Shown here piece after piece: positions 8,302-16,607 of a stretch of 64,000 bases of DNA (position 1 is the first letter of the stretch; each line of letters begins with the position of its first letter). The stretch is from positions 335,842 to 399,841 of the forward strand of contig UQLY01000001.1 in the NCBI GenBank assembly GCA_900542015.1, read 5' to 3'. Position numbers and translations under genes: made by a program. The DNA is from an uncultured Lachnospiraceae bacterium. Its GTDB lineage: Bacteria > Bacillota > Clostridia > Lachnospirales > Lachnospiraceae. Below the pieces are notes generated by a model, which saw only the letters and a list, made by a program, of their open reading frames with translations, ran no database searches and was not told the origin of the DNA.

Positions 8302-9036
8302 ATGGAACCTATGATACACATTGAAAATCTGCATAAATCTTTCGGCGATCTGAAAGTATTAAACGGCATTTCCCTGGACGTGCAAAAGGGAGACGTCATC
8401 GCGATTATCGGTCCCTCCGGCTCCGGCAAGTCCACCTTATTAAGATGTATCAATATGCTGGAAACGCCTTCCGCAGGCAGCATTACCGTCTGCGGCTGCG
8501 AAATTACCAAAAAGGGCGCGCCCGTCCGGGAAACCCGCCAAAAGGTGGGCATGGTTTTCCAGCATTTTAATTTATTCGACCATATGACAATCTTAAAAAA
8601 CATGATTTTTTCTCCGATGAAGGTCAAAAAGATATCCAAGGAAGATGCGACCGCAAGAGCCATGGAATTACTTAAACGCGTCGGACTGGAAGACAAGGCA
8701 AACGTGTATCCCATCACGCTTTCCGGCGGTCAGAAACAGCGTGTGGCAATTGCCAGGGTGCTTGCCATGGACCCGGAGGTCATCTTATTTGACGAGCCCA
8801 CCTCGGCTTTGGACCCGGAAATGGTATCGGAGGTACTGGACGTTATCAAAGAGCTTGCCCAGACCGGGATCACGATGCTGTTGGTCACCCACGAAATGGG
8901 GTTTGCCAGAGAGGTCGCCGACCGCATCATCTTTATGGACGACAGCGTGATCGTGGAGGACGCGACGCCCGATGAATTTTTCAATCATCCCAAATCCGAA
9001 CGTGCCAAAACGTTTCTCTCCAAAATGCTTTCATGA
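8302..9036 (+). CDS. Amino acid ABC transporter ATP-binding protein (GlnQ/HisP type)
   Basis: 244 residues, the normal length of polar amino acid importer ATPases. Walker A is GPSGSGKST, the ABC signature LSGGQKQRVAIARVL, and Walker B VILFDEPTSALDPE, followed by the switch His in LLVTHEMGFA. It energises uptake from the cytoplasmic face. No permease or binding protein is next to it; the only matching partners are the minus-strand permease at 18314 and binding protein at 19050, whose operon has the same operator. The importer therefore seems to be split over two co-regulated operons. Confidence 0.95.
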   Translation: MEPMIHIENLHKSFGDLKVLNGISLDVQKGDVIAIIGPSGSGKSTLLRCINMLETPSAGSITVCGCEITKKGAPVRETRQKVGMVFQHFNLFDHMTILKNMIFSPMKVKKISKEDATARAMELLKRVGLEDKANVYPITLSGGQKQRVAIARVLAMDPEVILFDEPTSALDPEMVSEVLDVIKELAQTGITMLLVTHEMGFAREVADRIIFMDDSVIVEDATPDEFFNHPKSERAKTFLSKMLS

Positions 9037-9051
9037 ATCGAGGATAATGAT

Positions 9052-10713
9052 ATGTATAACGAAACTGACTCTATGTATGAAGAAATCGAACAGTTGACGA
9101 AGCAAATGGTAGCGATTCCCAGCGTCAACAGTTCTCCCCACGGGGAAAAGGATATCGCAGATTTTTTATATGAAACGCTTCGTGCATTCCCTTACTTTCA
9201 AAAACATCCGGAATATTTATTTTCACAGCCTTTAAAGGACGACGCCCTCGAGCGGAAAAATATCTTCGCCCTGCTTCGGGGCGAAAAAGGTTCCTCTCCG
9301 GATACGCTTATTTTTCACGGGCATATCGATACTGTCGGCGTGGAGGACTACGGCACTTTAAAGCCTTATGCCTTTGACTGCGACGCCCTGCTTGAACAAA
9401 TGCTGGAGCTGGATTTGTCCGACGAAATCCGCAGGGATCTGGAATCCGGCGATTACATGGTCGGACGCGGCGCCTGTGATATGAAAAGCGGCGGCGCCGT
9501 CTTTATCATCGTATTAAAATACTTGTCCGAGCACCCCGGGGAAATAGACGGAAATATCCTGTTGTCCTTAAATCCCGTGGAAGAAAACCAGCATACGGGC
9601 ATCATCGACGGACTGGATTTTTTGCTCCGGCTAAAGGAACAGTACGGCTTAAATTATTACATGGCGATCAACAACGATTATATTTGTCCGCTGTACCCTT
9701 CGGACCCCCATCATTATATCTATACCGGCGCAGTCGGAAAGCTGCTGCCCTGTTTTTATATCTACGGAAAAGAAACTCATGTGGGACAGTGCTTTGAAGG
9801 GTTCGACGCCTCCCGCGCCGCTGCGGAGCTGGTGCGCCTGATCTCCTTAAATCCCGCCTCCTGCGACGGCTACCACGATGAATATACGCTTCCGCCTTCT
9901 GTTTTGCAAATGCGGGATCTGAAGGATTTTTATAATGTCCAGACCGCCCAGAGCGCTTATGTATATTTCAATTACTTTGTACATAATAAATCCATGGACG
10001 TCATCATCGAAGAATTAAAAGCCTATGCAAAACAGGCGCTGGAAAATGTGCTTGCCGAGCACAATGCCAGATACCGGGACTTTTGCAGGCTCTCCCATAT
10101 TGATTACGCCCCCTATGACTATCCGCTGCAGGTTGTGACCTACGACGAGCTGTACCGCTCCGTGGCGGAAACCTATGACGGGGACCTGAATGCGGTACTG
10201 GCGCAGATCGCTTCCCTGGAGCTGAAAAAGGGTACGGACAAACGCGAAATTGCACTCCGCCTGACCGAAACCCTGGTGCGGCTGTCCGACAAAAAAGATC
10301 CGGTCATCGTCCTGTTTTTTGCAGCTCCCTATTGTCCTCACAACACCTTAAAATCGGAGCTTCCCGAAGAACAGAAAATCTATTGCGAGCTTGAAGAAAT
10401 CCTCAATTCCTTTGACGGGGACCATACCCAGAATTATGAAATTCTGCAGTTTTTCCCGAGTTTAAGCGACAGCAGTTATCTGAAAATCGACGACTCCGAG
10501 GAAAGTCTCTCTCTGCTGTTATCCAACTTTCCCCAGTTCGATCTTTTGTACCCGGTTCCCGTAAAAAAGATCAAGGCGTTAAATATCCCCGCCGTCAACT
10601 ATGGCGTGTACGGAAAGGACGCCCACAAATGGAGCGAGCGCGTTAATAAGTCTTATTCCTTTGGGGTGCTTCCTAAGTTGATTTTGGAGACGGTTAAGTA
10701 TTATTTTCAGTAA
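9052..10713 (+). CDS. RocB-like M20 family metallohydrolase
   Basis: 553 residues, close to the length of Bacillus RocB (arginine utilisation protein) and clearly longer than usual 370-450 residue M20 peptidases. Metal-site motifs of the M20 fold are present: FHGHIDTVG, GRGACDMKSGG and NPVEENQHTG. Family members hydrolyse amide bonds of acylated amino acids or small peptides; the reaction of RocB itself is not settled. It follows the transporter ATPase by 15 bases and shares its promoter. An import-plus-hydrolase operon suggests that the incoming substrate is an N-acylated or amide-linked amino acid derivative (inference). Confidence 0.85.
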   Translation: MYNETDSMYEEIEQLTKQMVAIPSVNSSPHGEKDIADFLYETLRAFPYFQKHPEYLFSQPLKDDALERKNIFALLRGEKGSSPDTLIFHGHIDTVGVEDYGTLKPYAFDCDALLEQMLELDLSDEIRRDLESGDYMVGRGACDMKSGGAVFIIVLKYLSEHPGEIDGNILLSLNPVEENQHTGIIDGLDFLLRLKEQYGLNYYMAINNDYICPLYPSDPHHYIYTGAVGKLLPCFYIYGKETHVGQCFEGFDASRAAAELVRLISLNPASCDGYHDEYTLPPSVLQMRDLKDFYNVQTAQSAYVYFNYFVHNKSMDVIIEELKAYAKQALENVLAEHNARYRDFCRLSHIDYAPYDYPLQVVTYDELYRSVAETYDGDLNAVLAQIASLELKKGTDKREIALRLTETLVRLSDKKDPVIVLFFAAPYCPHNTLKSELPEEQKIYCELEEILNSFDGDHTQNYEILQFFPSLSDSSYLKIDDSEESLSLLLSNFPQFDLLYPVPVKKIKALNIPAVNYGVYGKDAHKWSERVNKSYSFGVLPKLILETVKYYFQ

Positions 10714-10747
10714 AATAGCCGATGAGAGTTCCCTCAAAAGAGGCAAT

Positions 10748-10925
10748 CCCTCAAAAGAGACGGCATAGAATGCTCCCAGCCCGGGTATCACGGAAACACA
10801 CTTGCGTTCTGCAAACGCGCAACGGTACGTAAATCCGCAAAGGACGCGGCTTAAGTACCGGCGTGCTTGTAAAGGTTTCCTTTGATACCCGGACCGGGAG
10901 CATTCTATGCCGTCTCTTTTGAGGG
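10748..10925. repeat. Long hairpin element 2 (variable stem, constant core)
   Basis: Outer arms at 10748-10790 and 10883-10925 are 43-base inverted repeats with two mismatches. The interior is the inverted copy of the core in element 1 (shared CGGAAAC, GGTACGTAAATCCGC, TTAAGTACCGGCG, AAAGGTTTCC). It lies 34 bases after the rocB-like gene. A partial second copy of the arm start (CCCTCAAAAGAG) precedes it at 10731. The region from 10926 to the promoter at 10997 holds nothing else I can identify. Confidence 0.85.
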
Positions 10926-10996
10926 GAAATCGCCCGGCTGTATGAGATTTTAGTTACGATTTATTTTTGACCATTCTCTGCAAATCAAAATTTTTA

Positions 10997-11048
10997 TTGT
11001 AATTCCGTAAATTTGATGTATAATATACATGGTTAGTCACTCCTAACC
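10997..11048 (+). promoter_or_regulatory. Promoter with inverted repeat before the methyltransferase genes
   Basis: TTGTAA (10997-11002), a 16-base spacer ending in TG, and TATAAT (11019-11024) form a sigma-A promoter. Immediately downstream the inverted repeat GGTTAG-N6-CTAACC (11031-11048) covers the predicted start, as a repressor site would. No candidate regulator is adjacent. Confidence 0.55.
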
Positions 11049-11093
11049 CTCGATTTTTCCTACATTGCTTTATAGAAGGGACGGTAAACTACC

Positions 11094-11738
11094 ATGGCAT
11101 GGAGCGAAAGAAAATATAAGGAATTGACAATCAAGGAATTTACCAAAGCGGCAAAGATCTATGACAGCGGTCACGCAGGCATCTATGAGATGTGCAAAGA
11201 TGATTACCCTCCGGTTCTCGCAGAGCTGGAAAAGGAACCTTTTACAGATATTCTTGACTGCGGCTGCGGCACCGGACCTATGATTGAGCTTATTCATTCC
11301 AAATATCCGGATAAGCATTATACCGGTCTGGATCTTACCCCGGAAATGATCAGCAAAGCACAGGCAAAAAAGCTGCCCAATACCGAATTTATCGTCGGTG
11401 ACTGTGAAAAGCCTCCGTTTGAGCCGGAATCGTTTGACGTCATAATCTGCACGAATAGTTTCCATCATTATCCCAATCCGCAGGATTTCTTTGACAGCGT
11501 ATATCGTGTCCTCAGAAAAGGCGGACGGCTGATTCTCAGGGATTATACCTCCTCGGATTTTATGGTATGGCTCATGAATCATGTGGAAATGCCTTTAGCA
11601 CATTTGGTCGGTCACGGGGACGTCCGTGTCTATAAAAAAAGCGAATATATGGAGATGATAACCAAAGCGGGACTGACACCGGTCACTCTCGAGGCACAGA
11701 AAAAATTCCGGTTTCATATGGTTGCAAAGAAAGAATGA
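11094..11738 (+). CDS. Class I SAM-dependent methyltransferase
   Basis: 214 residues. Motif I is ILDCGCGTGPMIELI, followed by the acidic strand TGLDLTPEM, the post-I region VGDCEKPPF and the motif IV region DVIICTNSFHHYPNP, a typical Methyltransf_11 order. Such enzymes methylate small molecules; the substrate is not indicated. The start has GAAGGGACGG upstream and a promoter at 10997. It opens a four-gene plus-strand group, more AT-rich than the flanking cluster, that interrupts the regulon between two hairpin elements. Confidence 0.85.
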   Translation: MAWSERKYKELTIKEFTKAAKIYDSGHAGIYEMCKDDYPPVLAELEKEPFTDILDCGCGTGPMIELIHSKYPDKHYTGLDLTPEMISKAQAKKLPNTEFIVGDCEKPPFEPESFDVIICTNSFHHYPNPQDFFDSVYRVLRKGGRLILRDYTSSDFMVWLMNHVEMPLAHLVGHGDVRVYKKSEYMEMITKAGLTPVTLEAQKKFRFHMVAKKE

Positions 11739-11771
11739 AATCAGGGGGCAAATGAAAGGGAAAAATGAAAT

Positions 11772-12575
11772 ATGAAAGAAAAAGTGAATGTAACAGGTGT
11801 CCCGGAAACAATGATCCAGACCTTGTATGCAAGAGCTAAAGAGACAGGAAAAAAGAAAGCAAAGATTAAAGATGACATGGCAGTAGAGATTGTATTGAAG
11901 CTGGATTATGATTTTTCAAATGCTGATCGTGATAAGACAATGGAATATGGCGTAATTGCCAGAACTATTGTCCTGGATAATATGGTTAATGAGTATTTAA
12001 GCGTGCATCCGGATACGCTTGTTATAAATATCGCTTGCGGTATGGACACAAGGTGTTACAGAATGAAAGGCAAATATCTGCGTTGGTATAATGTTGATCT
12101 TCCTGAGACAATTGAGATAAGAGATAAATTTCTTACTGAAAACGGACCGATATATCAAATTGCAAAATCAGCTATGGATGTAACTTATACTGATGATATC
12201 ATGTATCATGACGAAAATGTTTTAGTGATAATTGAAGGTCTTTCCATGTATTTGACGGAAGCTGACATTAAACAGATTTTTGCTATTATTAAAAAAACAT
12301 TTAAGCAGGCTACCGTTATGATTGAGACAATGTCTCCATTTTGTGTACAGCATATTAAGGAAAAATCCATCGAAGGAAGCAATGCAAAATTTACCTGGGG
12401 TATAAAAAACGGAAAAGAATTACAACCGTTGATCCCCGAATTTACATATAAAAAAGAAATCAGCCTGGTAGAAGGAATGAAAAAAATCATTCCAATTTAT
12501 CATGTAATCGGAATAATCCCGCCAGTCAGAAATATTTCCAATAAAATTATCGTTATGGAGACAAAGGTATGTTGA
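11772..12575 (+). CDS. SAM-dependent methyltransferase, leucine carboxyl methyltransferase (LCMT/Tcmp) family
   Basis: 267 residues. VINIACGMDTRCYRM is the characteristic SAM-binding motif of the LCMT-like family (PF04072 type), and NVLVIIEGLSMYL matches its second signature. These enzymes methylate carboxyl or hydroxyl groups in polyketide and other pathways; in clostridia they are usually uncharacterised. It follows the first methyltransferase by 33 bases and overlaps the next gene by 7 bases. Its base composition is distinctly more AT-rich than the genes of the surrounding regulon, which suggests acquisition. Confidence 0.85.
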   Translation: MKEKVNVTGVPETMIQTLYARAKETGKKKAKIKDDMAVEIVLKLDYDFSNADRDKTMEYGVIARTIVLDNMVNEYLSVHPDTLVINIACGMDTRCYRMKGKYLRWYNVDLPETIEIRDKFLTENGPIYQIAKSAMDVTYTDDIMYHDENVLVIIEGLSMYLTEADIKQIFAIIKKTFKQATVMIETMSPFCVQHIKEKSIEGSNAKFTWGIKNGKELQPLIPEFTYKKEISLVEGMKKIIPIYHVIGIIPPVRNISNKIIVMETKVC

Positions 12576-13048
12576 TTTTATTAGAAAGTATAGCGATGTG
12601 TTTCCTATTGCTAATAATATGTGTAGTAGGGATAGCAAATGGTCCTGTAGGTTCTGTATATTTTTATGAGCAGGAAGTGCAGGAAAAGGTTGTCGAATTA
12701 GGTCTTACAACAAAGGAGAAAATAAAGAAAGGGTATACGATTGCAGGAATTGCGTTGTTTGTACCGATTTTATTATTTGTACCCGCAATGGTTTATTTTA
12801 TCAATGGTGCAAGAGGCTTTTGGGACATTTTCTTACAAATGACGGTTATTTTTCTGATCATGGGTTTGTTTGACAGACTTTTTATAGACTGGTACTGGGT
12901 GGGAAAAACAAAAGCGTGGTATATTCCCGGTACCGAGGAACTGATGCCTTATATTCCTAAGAAAACTCTGATAAAGAAATGGATCGGAACGGTTATCGGT
13001 TATCCGCTTCTTGCGGCAATCCTTTCTGGCGTAATGTCATTGATGTAG
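12569..13048 (+). CDS. Hypothetical membrane protein
   Basis: 159 residues with about four hydrophobic segments: near residues 3-23, 55-75, 85-105 and 140-158. A cytoplasmic or periplasmic loop contains LFDRLFIDWYWVGKTKAWYIPGTE, cited here only in part: the LFDRLFIDWYW stretch. I do not recognise the family. The ATG lies inside the last codons of the upstream methyltransferase, so translation is probably coupled and the protein may work with it. Confidence 0.7.
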   Translation: MLILLESIAMCFLLLIICVVGIANGPVGSVYFYEQEVQEKVVELGLTTKEKIKKGYTIAGIALFVPILLFVPAMVYFINGARGFWDIFLQMTVIFLIMGLFDRLFIDWYWVGKTKAWYIPGTEELMPYIPKKTLIKKWIGTVIGYPLLAAILSGVMSLM

Positions 13049-13126
13049 CATAAATATAAGAACGCAAATGAGCCGAATATTGAATAAAACGGATCAACAA
13101 ATCGGAATTTGGAGAGATACAGAAAC

Positions 13127-13657
13127 ATGAGAAAAATTAGTTTGTTTATTGCGATGAGCCTTGACGGATATATTGCAGATAGCAAGGGTGGTGTTGATTG
13201 GCTAGTTGGACAGGGGAATGATGATGAGAATATCGACGCATATTCCGAATTTGTGAAAGACATTGATACTGTTTTGATGGGGTGGAATACATATTATCAA
13301 ATTACCACTGAGCTTTCCCCCAACGAATGGGTTTATGATGATTTTACAACTTATGTCGTGACACACAACAAACATGCATCTTCTGATAAAATCCGTTTTA
13401 CTGATGAAAGTCCTGTTGAATTGGTAAAGAAACTACGAGAAGAAATTGGAAAAGATGTCTGGATATGCGGTGGTGCAAATCTTATTCAGCAGTTGGTGAG
13501 GGAAGATTTGATTGATTACTATTACATTACAATCATTCCCACAATTTTGGGTTCAGGTATTCGGCTTTTTGAAAATGCAAAACATGAGATTAAGTTAAGA
13601 TTACTTAATACACAGTCATATAATGGCATGACAGATTTAATCTATATACGAAGATAA
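13127..13657 (+). CDS. Dihydrofolate reductase family protein (RibD C-terminal-like, YyaP/YwjB type)
   Basis: About 176 residues. The start at 13127 is preferred over a TTG at 13109 because GGAGAG lies ten bases upstream. ISLFIAMSLDGYIAD is the typical N-terminus of the RibD_C/DHFR-like family, with VLMGWNTY and DVWICGGANLIQQL as the NADPH-binding segments. Proteins of this type are NADPH-dependent reductases of unknown substrate, often found in accessory regions. It is the last of the four AT-rich genes and is followed by hairpin element 3. Confidence 0.85.
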   Translation: MRKISLFIAMSLDGYIADSKGGVDWLVGQGNDDENIDAYSEFVKDIDTVLMGWNTYYQITTELSPNEWVYDDFTTYVVTHNKHASSDKIRFTDESPVELVKKLREEIGKDVWICGGANLIQQLVREDLIDYYYITIIPTILGSGIRLFENAKHEIKLRLLNTQSYNGMTDLIYIRR

Positions 13658-13701
13658 CTTCCAGTTTATCGGACTAATTGCTCCCCCAAAAAACAGATAC
13701 A

Positions 13702-13787
13702 AAGGGACTGCGTCATAACGCTCACCGCCCGGGTATCAAATGTGTTTCCGTGATACCCGGGCTGTGAGCGTTATGGCGCAGTCTCTT
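13702..13787. repeat. Short hairpin element 3 between convergent genes
   Basis: Arms 13702-13738 and 13751-13787 are 37-base inverted repeats. Of three differences, two are G-U compatible in the RNA of the plus strand. The 12-base loop AATGTGTTTCCG and the first bases of the right arm (TGAT) reproduce the edge of the core in elements 1 and 2. The inner stem (CCCGGGTATCA) is shared with element 2. It probably terminates transcription from both sides. Confidence 0.85.
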
Positions 13788-13798
13788 ACCCACTCTTT

Positions 13799-14803
13799 TT
13801 ACAAATAATCTCTCATCAACGGCAGCGTCGTGCAATGCAGCCCGCCGCCTCCGTTCATTACCTCGTCGTATTCAATCTGCAGCACTTCCACGCCTTCTTT
13901 ATCGAGGCGGTCCGCAGTACGCTCCGCGCCCTTACAGAGAATGACCCGACCGGGCTTTAACTGAAGGCAGTTGATCGCAAACCAGTCGTCGTCGGGGTGC
14001 ACTTCGATAACCTTCAGTTTCAGATCCTGTTTCAGCATATCGATAAATTCATAAGGAAGTTTCGTTACGTTTACCAGCGCTTTATCCACGTCCACCATGG
14101 TAAAAGCGCCGTCAAGGTGCAAGGAATAACCGGTAATCGGAACCACGGTCAGAGAAATCCCCATAGGCTCCAGAATCTCCCTAAGCTGCCTGATGCCTTC
14201 CCGGTTCGTCCTCTGGGAACAGCCGACCGCCGCATGTTTCGGATCGATAAAGGCAAAATTGCCGCCTTCAAAAGTTCCCGTTCCGTTGACGGTCCGGATA
14301 ATCGGCATACCCAGCCCGGCAGCCGCCTTTGTGACCGCTTTTTCCTCTCCTCTACGCATTGCCGGCGCAAAGCGGCTGACAATCAGCCCTCCGGGCACCG
14401 CGACGCCCTGATCTCTGGTGTTGATATATTGGGTGCCGTTTTCCAACGGTACGTCTTCCAGATAAACGACCTCCACGCCCTCGTCCCTCAACAGTTTTGC
14501 ATAGTTGTCGTGCTGGCGCTGCATCCGGCAAAGATCCGGCGTTGTCGTCGATCTCCAGTACCAGGAATAATTTTCCCCCACAATGGCTCCGACCTCATCG
14601 TCCCACTGATCCGCCGTAATGACCTTCATTTCGTCGCCCGGTCTGTGCATCAGGACCACGCGCAGGGTCCCGACCTCACTGTTGGCGCCCCATTGTCTGT
14701 CCCAGACCCGTTTCATCATTTCCGGCGTTTCAAATGCCGGTTCCGGAATCGGCGGAAAATATTTCAATACCTTGTGATACTCCTCTGCACTTTTGATTCC
14801 CAT
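13799..14803 (-). CDS. Amidinotransferase / arginine deiminase-superfamily protein, copy 2
   Basis: 334 residues, paralogous along its whole length to the protein at 6990-7994. Active-site segments are FEGGNFAFID, LHLDGAFTMVD and GGGLHCTTLPLMRD, giving the Glu, His and Cys of guanidine-modifying enzymes. Differences between the copies lie mainly outside these motifs, which suggests related but different substrates or steps. It is the last gene of the minus-strand operon that begins with the racemase at 20785, 59 bases after the deacetylase-fold gene. Confidence 0.88.
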   Translation of the reverse strand: MGIKSAEEYHKVLKYFPPIPEPAFETPEMMKRVWDRQWGANSEVGTLRVVLMHRPGDEMKVITADQWDDEVGAIVGENYSWYWRSTTTPDLCRMQRQHDNYAKLLRDEGVEVVYLEDVPLENGTQYINTRDQGVAVPGGLIVSRFAPAMRRGEEKAVTKAAAGLGMPIIRTVNGTGTFEGGNFAFIDPKHAAVGCSQRTNREGIRQLREILEPMGISLTVVPITGYSLHLDGAFTMVDVDKALVNVTKLPYEFIDMLKQDLKLKVIEVHPDDDWFAINCLQLKPGRVILCKGAERTADRLDKEGVEVLQIEYDEVMNGGGGLHCTTLPLMRDYL

Positions 14804-14862
14804 ATCATATCCTCCGTTTTTCGTTTTCTTTGTCTTTTCTTTGTATCTTTTCCTTTTTTGCC

Positions 14863-15732
14863 TTATTTCTTACAATATTGCTTCAAAAAACAGTCCAGGG
14901 TCTGAAAACGCTCCCTGTCGCCGTCAGCATATTCATAGATTTCCTTTCCCGTCATAATGCGTGCCTTAGCATCGGCTAACTCCTGTAGGAAGCGCTCCAA
15001 AATCATCAGTTTTGACGTTTCTCCCGAAATGACCGGATCGATCTGCAAAACCAGGCATCCTTTGTTCCTTTTGCACACCGCCCACTCTCTTTTCCAGTTA
15101 TCCAATACGCCAAAGGCATTGGCGATCCGGCTCTGTCCGTAGGGAATCGGCGGATCAAAATAATACTGATAATAGGAAGCATCGTTTAAGCTCCAAAGCA
15201 TCGGGATTTCCAACAGGGTCTCTCCGCTTTCCGTAAGACGGTTCCAGTAGGGCGCGTCATAGTTTTGCAGGGAACTGGAATACAGGATTCCTTCCTCCTT
15301 TGCAATCTCCAGCGTCCGCAATGTCAGCTCCCCTTCCGCGGCGCGAAATCCCGCAGGCTCTATGGAAAACAGCCGCCTTACAGCGTCCATGCTCTTTTTG
15401 ATATCCTCTCTCTGCTCCTCTTCGCTCATAAACCCCATATTTTTGTGGGAATATCCCTCTATGGCGATTTCATGTCCGCGCTTTGTTACCTCGCGCAAAA
15501 GCTCGCAATATTTAACCGCCGCAGCGCCGGGGACAAAAAACGTCGCCCTGATGTGATAGCGGTGAAACAGCTCCAGGATACGCAAAGTCCCGGGGCGCAG
15601 GATACATTCCGCCGCGTCCTCCTGCTCGGAGCCTGCAAGCTCCATCTGCGGATAATAGGACAGCGCGCCGAACTCTCCGTGCATATTAACAGAGATCATG
15701 ACCGTCGCTTCCCGTTCTTTTTGTTCTTTCAT
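14863..15732 (-). CDS. Polysaccharide deacetylase-fold protein, type A copy 2, metal site degenerate
   Basis: 289 residues of the NodB/PuuE fold. It aligns with the type A protein at 16608 (shared pattern VSVN, ATFFVPG, GFRAxEGELT, EIP, PYGQ). Two metal-site positions differ: the first-motif Asp of the partner (VNLDAEY) is His here (VNMHGEF), and the first His of HGYRHEN is Glu here (EGYSHKN). This argues for a pseudoenzyme or a changed function. It lies between type B copy 2 (30-base gap) and the amidinotransferase. PuuE-type members hydrolyse allantoin or cyclic imides rather than polysaccharides. Confidence 0.82.
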   Translation of the reverse strand: MKEQKEREATVMISVNMHGEFGALSYYPQMELAGSEQEDAAECILRPGTLRILELFHRYHIRATFFVPGAAAVKYCELLREVTKRGHEIAIEGYSHKNMGFMSEEEQREDIKKSMDAVRRLFSIEPAGFRAAEGELTLRTLEIAKEEGILYSSSLQNYDAPYWNRLTESGETLLEIPMLWSLNDASYYQYYFDPPIPYGQSRIANAFGVLDNWKREWAVCKRNKGCLVLQIDPVISGETSKLMILERFLQELADAKARIMTGKEIYEYADGDRERFQTLDCFLKQYCKK

Positions 15733-15762
15733 GTCCGCCGCCCTTCCTTTCCTGTCGTACTC

Positions 15763-16596
15763 TTACTCCTGCTCTCTGTACCGTTTCGCCAGATCGCAGC
15801 AGCGTCCGGTCCAAAGGTCGCCGCGCCAGGTCACATAGCTTATCAGATCCTCCAAAACGGTCAGCCGTCCCTGACAGCCGGAAATCTGAGGATGAAATGC
15901 CGTCGCCACCGCCTGATGATATTTTGCCGCCGCATCCGCCATAAGGCGGAAATTCTGCGCGATGTCTTCATAGGCGGCAATCCGGTCCAGCCCTTTGGGA
16001 ACCGGAGGAAACAGGTTATATACCGACTGGATATAATCGTCGATTTCGATTTTACAGGGAATGCTGACGACCCGCGTTTCCTTTCCTTTCGCCTGTACGA
16101 AATGGACGTCGGGATCGCCGTTTTGCTGACTGATATAGAGGACGTCCTCCCGGTTAAATAAGGCTTCCTGCGTCTTTGGCAGCAATTTTCCCGTCAGCCG
16201 GAACCCTGCCGCAGGTTTCCCCACAACCTTACGGAATATCTCCTGACTGTCCTCAATTAGCCGAAGCTGTTCCTCCTTTGTCGCGCCGTAATCCTCTTCG
16301 TGGTAATATCCGTGATGCGCCACCTCATGCCCTCTTTCGGCGATCTCCCGTATTTTATCGGGATAATTTTCGGCGATCACGGCGGGTACAAAAAAGCTTG
16401 CTTTCACGCCGTATCGATCCAGCAAGCTCAAGATCTCATCCACACCCCTTAAGATTCCGTACAGCCCGACCGATCTGGATCTGATAAAATTCTCTCCGCC
16501 GGGATATGGAACGATCTTTTGATTCCATATGGTATCCACATCTACATCAAAGCAAAAAAGAAACGCGCCCGCTTTGTGTTCCTGCCACTTTTCCAT
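15763..16596 (-). CDS. Polysaccharide deacetylase-fold protein, type B copy 2
   Basis: 277 residues. The metal motifs are complete: FCFDVDVD at the N-terminus and EVAHHGYYHEE (H-x3-H pattern). ASFFVPAV and FHPQISG are the other conserved blocks. No signal peptide is present, so it acts in the cytoplasm, which disfavours a cell-wall polysaccharide substrate and favours the PuuE/cyclic-imide-hydrolase branch. It is the closest relative of the protein at 17449, giving the order B-A-B-A along the operon. Confidence 0.83.
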   Translation of the reverse strand: MEKWQEHKAGAFLFCFDVDVDTIWNQKIVPYPGGENFIRSRSVGLYGILRGVDEILSLLDRYGVKASFFVPAVIAENYPDKIREIAERGHEVAHHGYYHEEDYGATKEEQLRLIEDSQEIFRKVVGKPAAGFRLTGKLLPKTQEALFNREDVLYISQQNGDPDVHFVQAKGKETRVVSIPCKIEIDDYIQSVYNLFPPVPKGLDRIAAYEDIAQNFRLMADAAAKYHQAVATAFHPQISGCQGRLTVLEDLISYVTWRGDLWTGRCCDLAKRYREQE

Positions 16597-16607
16597 AGTC
16601 TTTCCTC

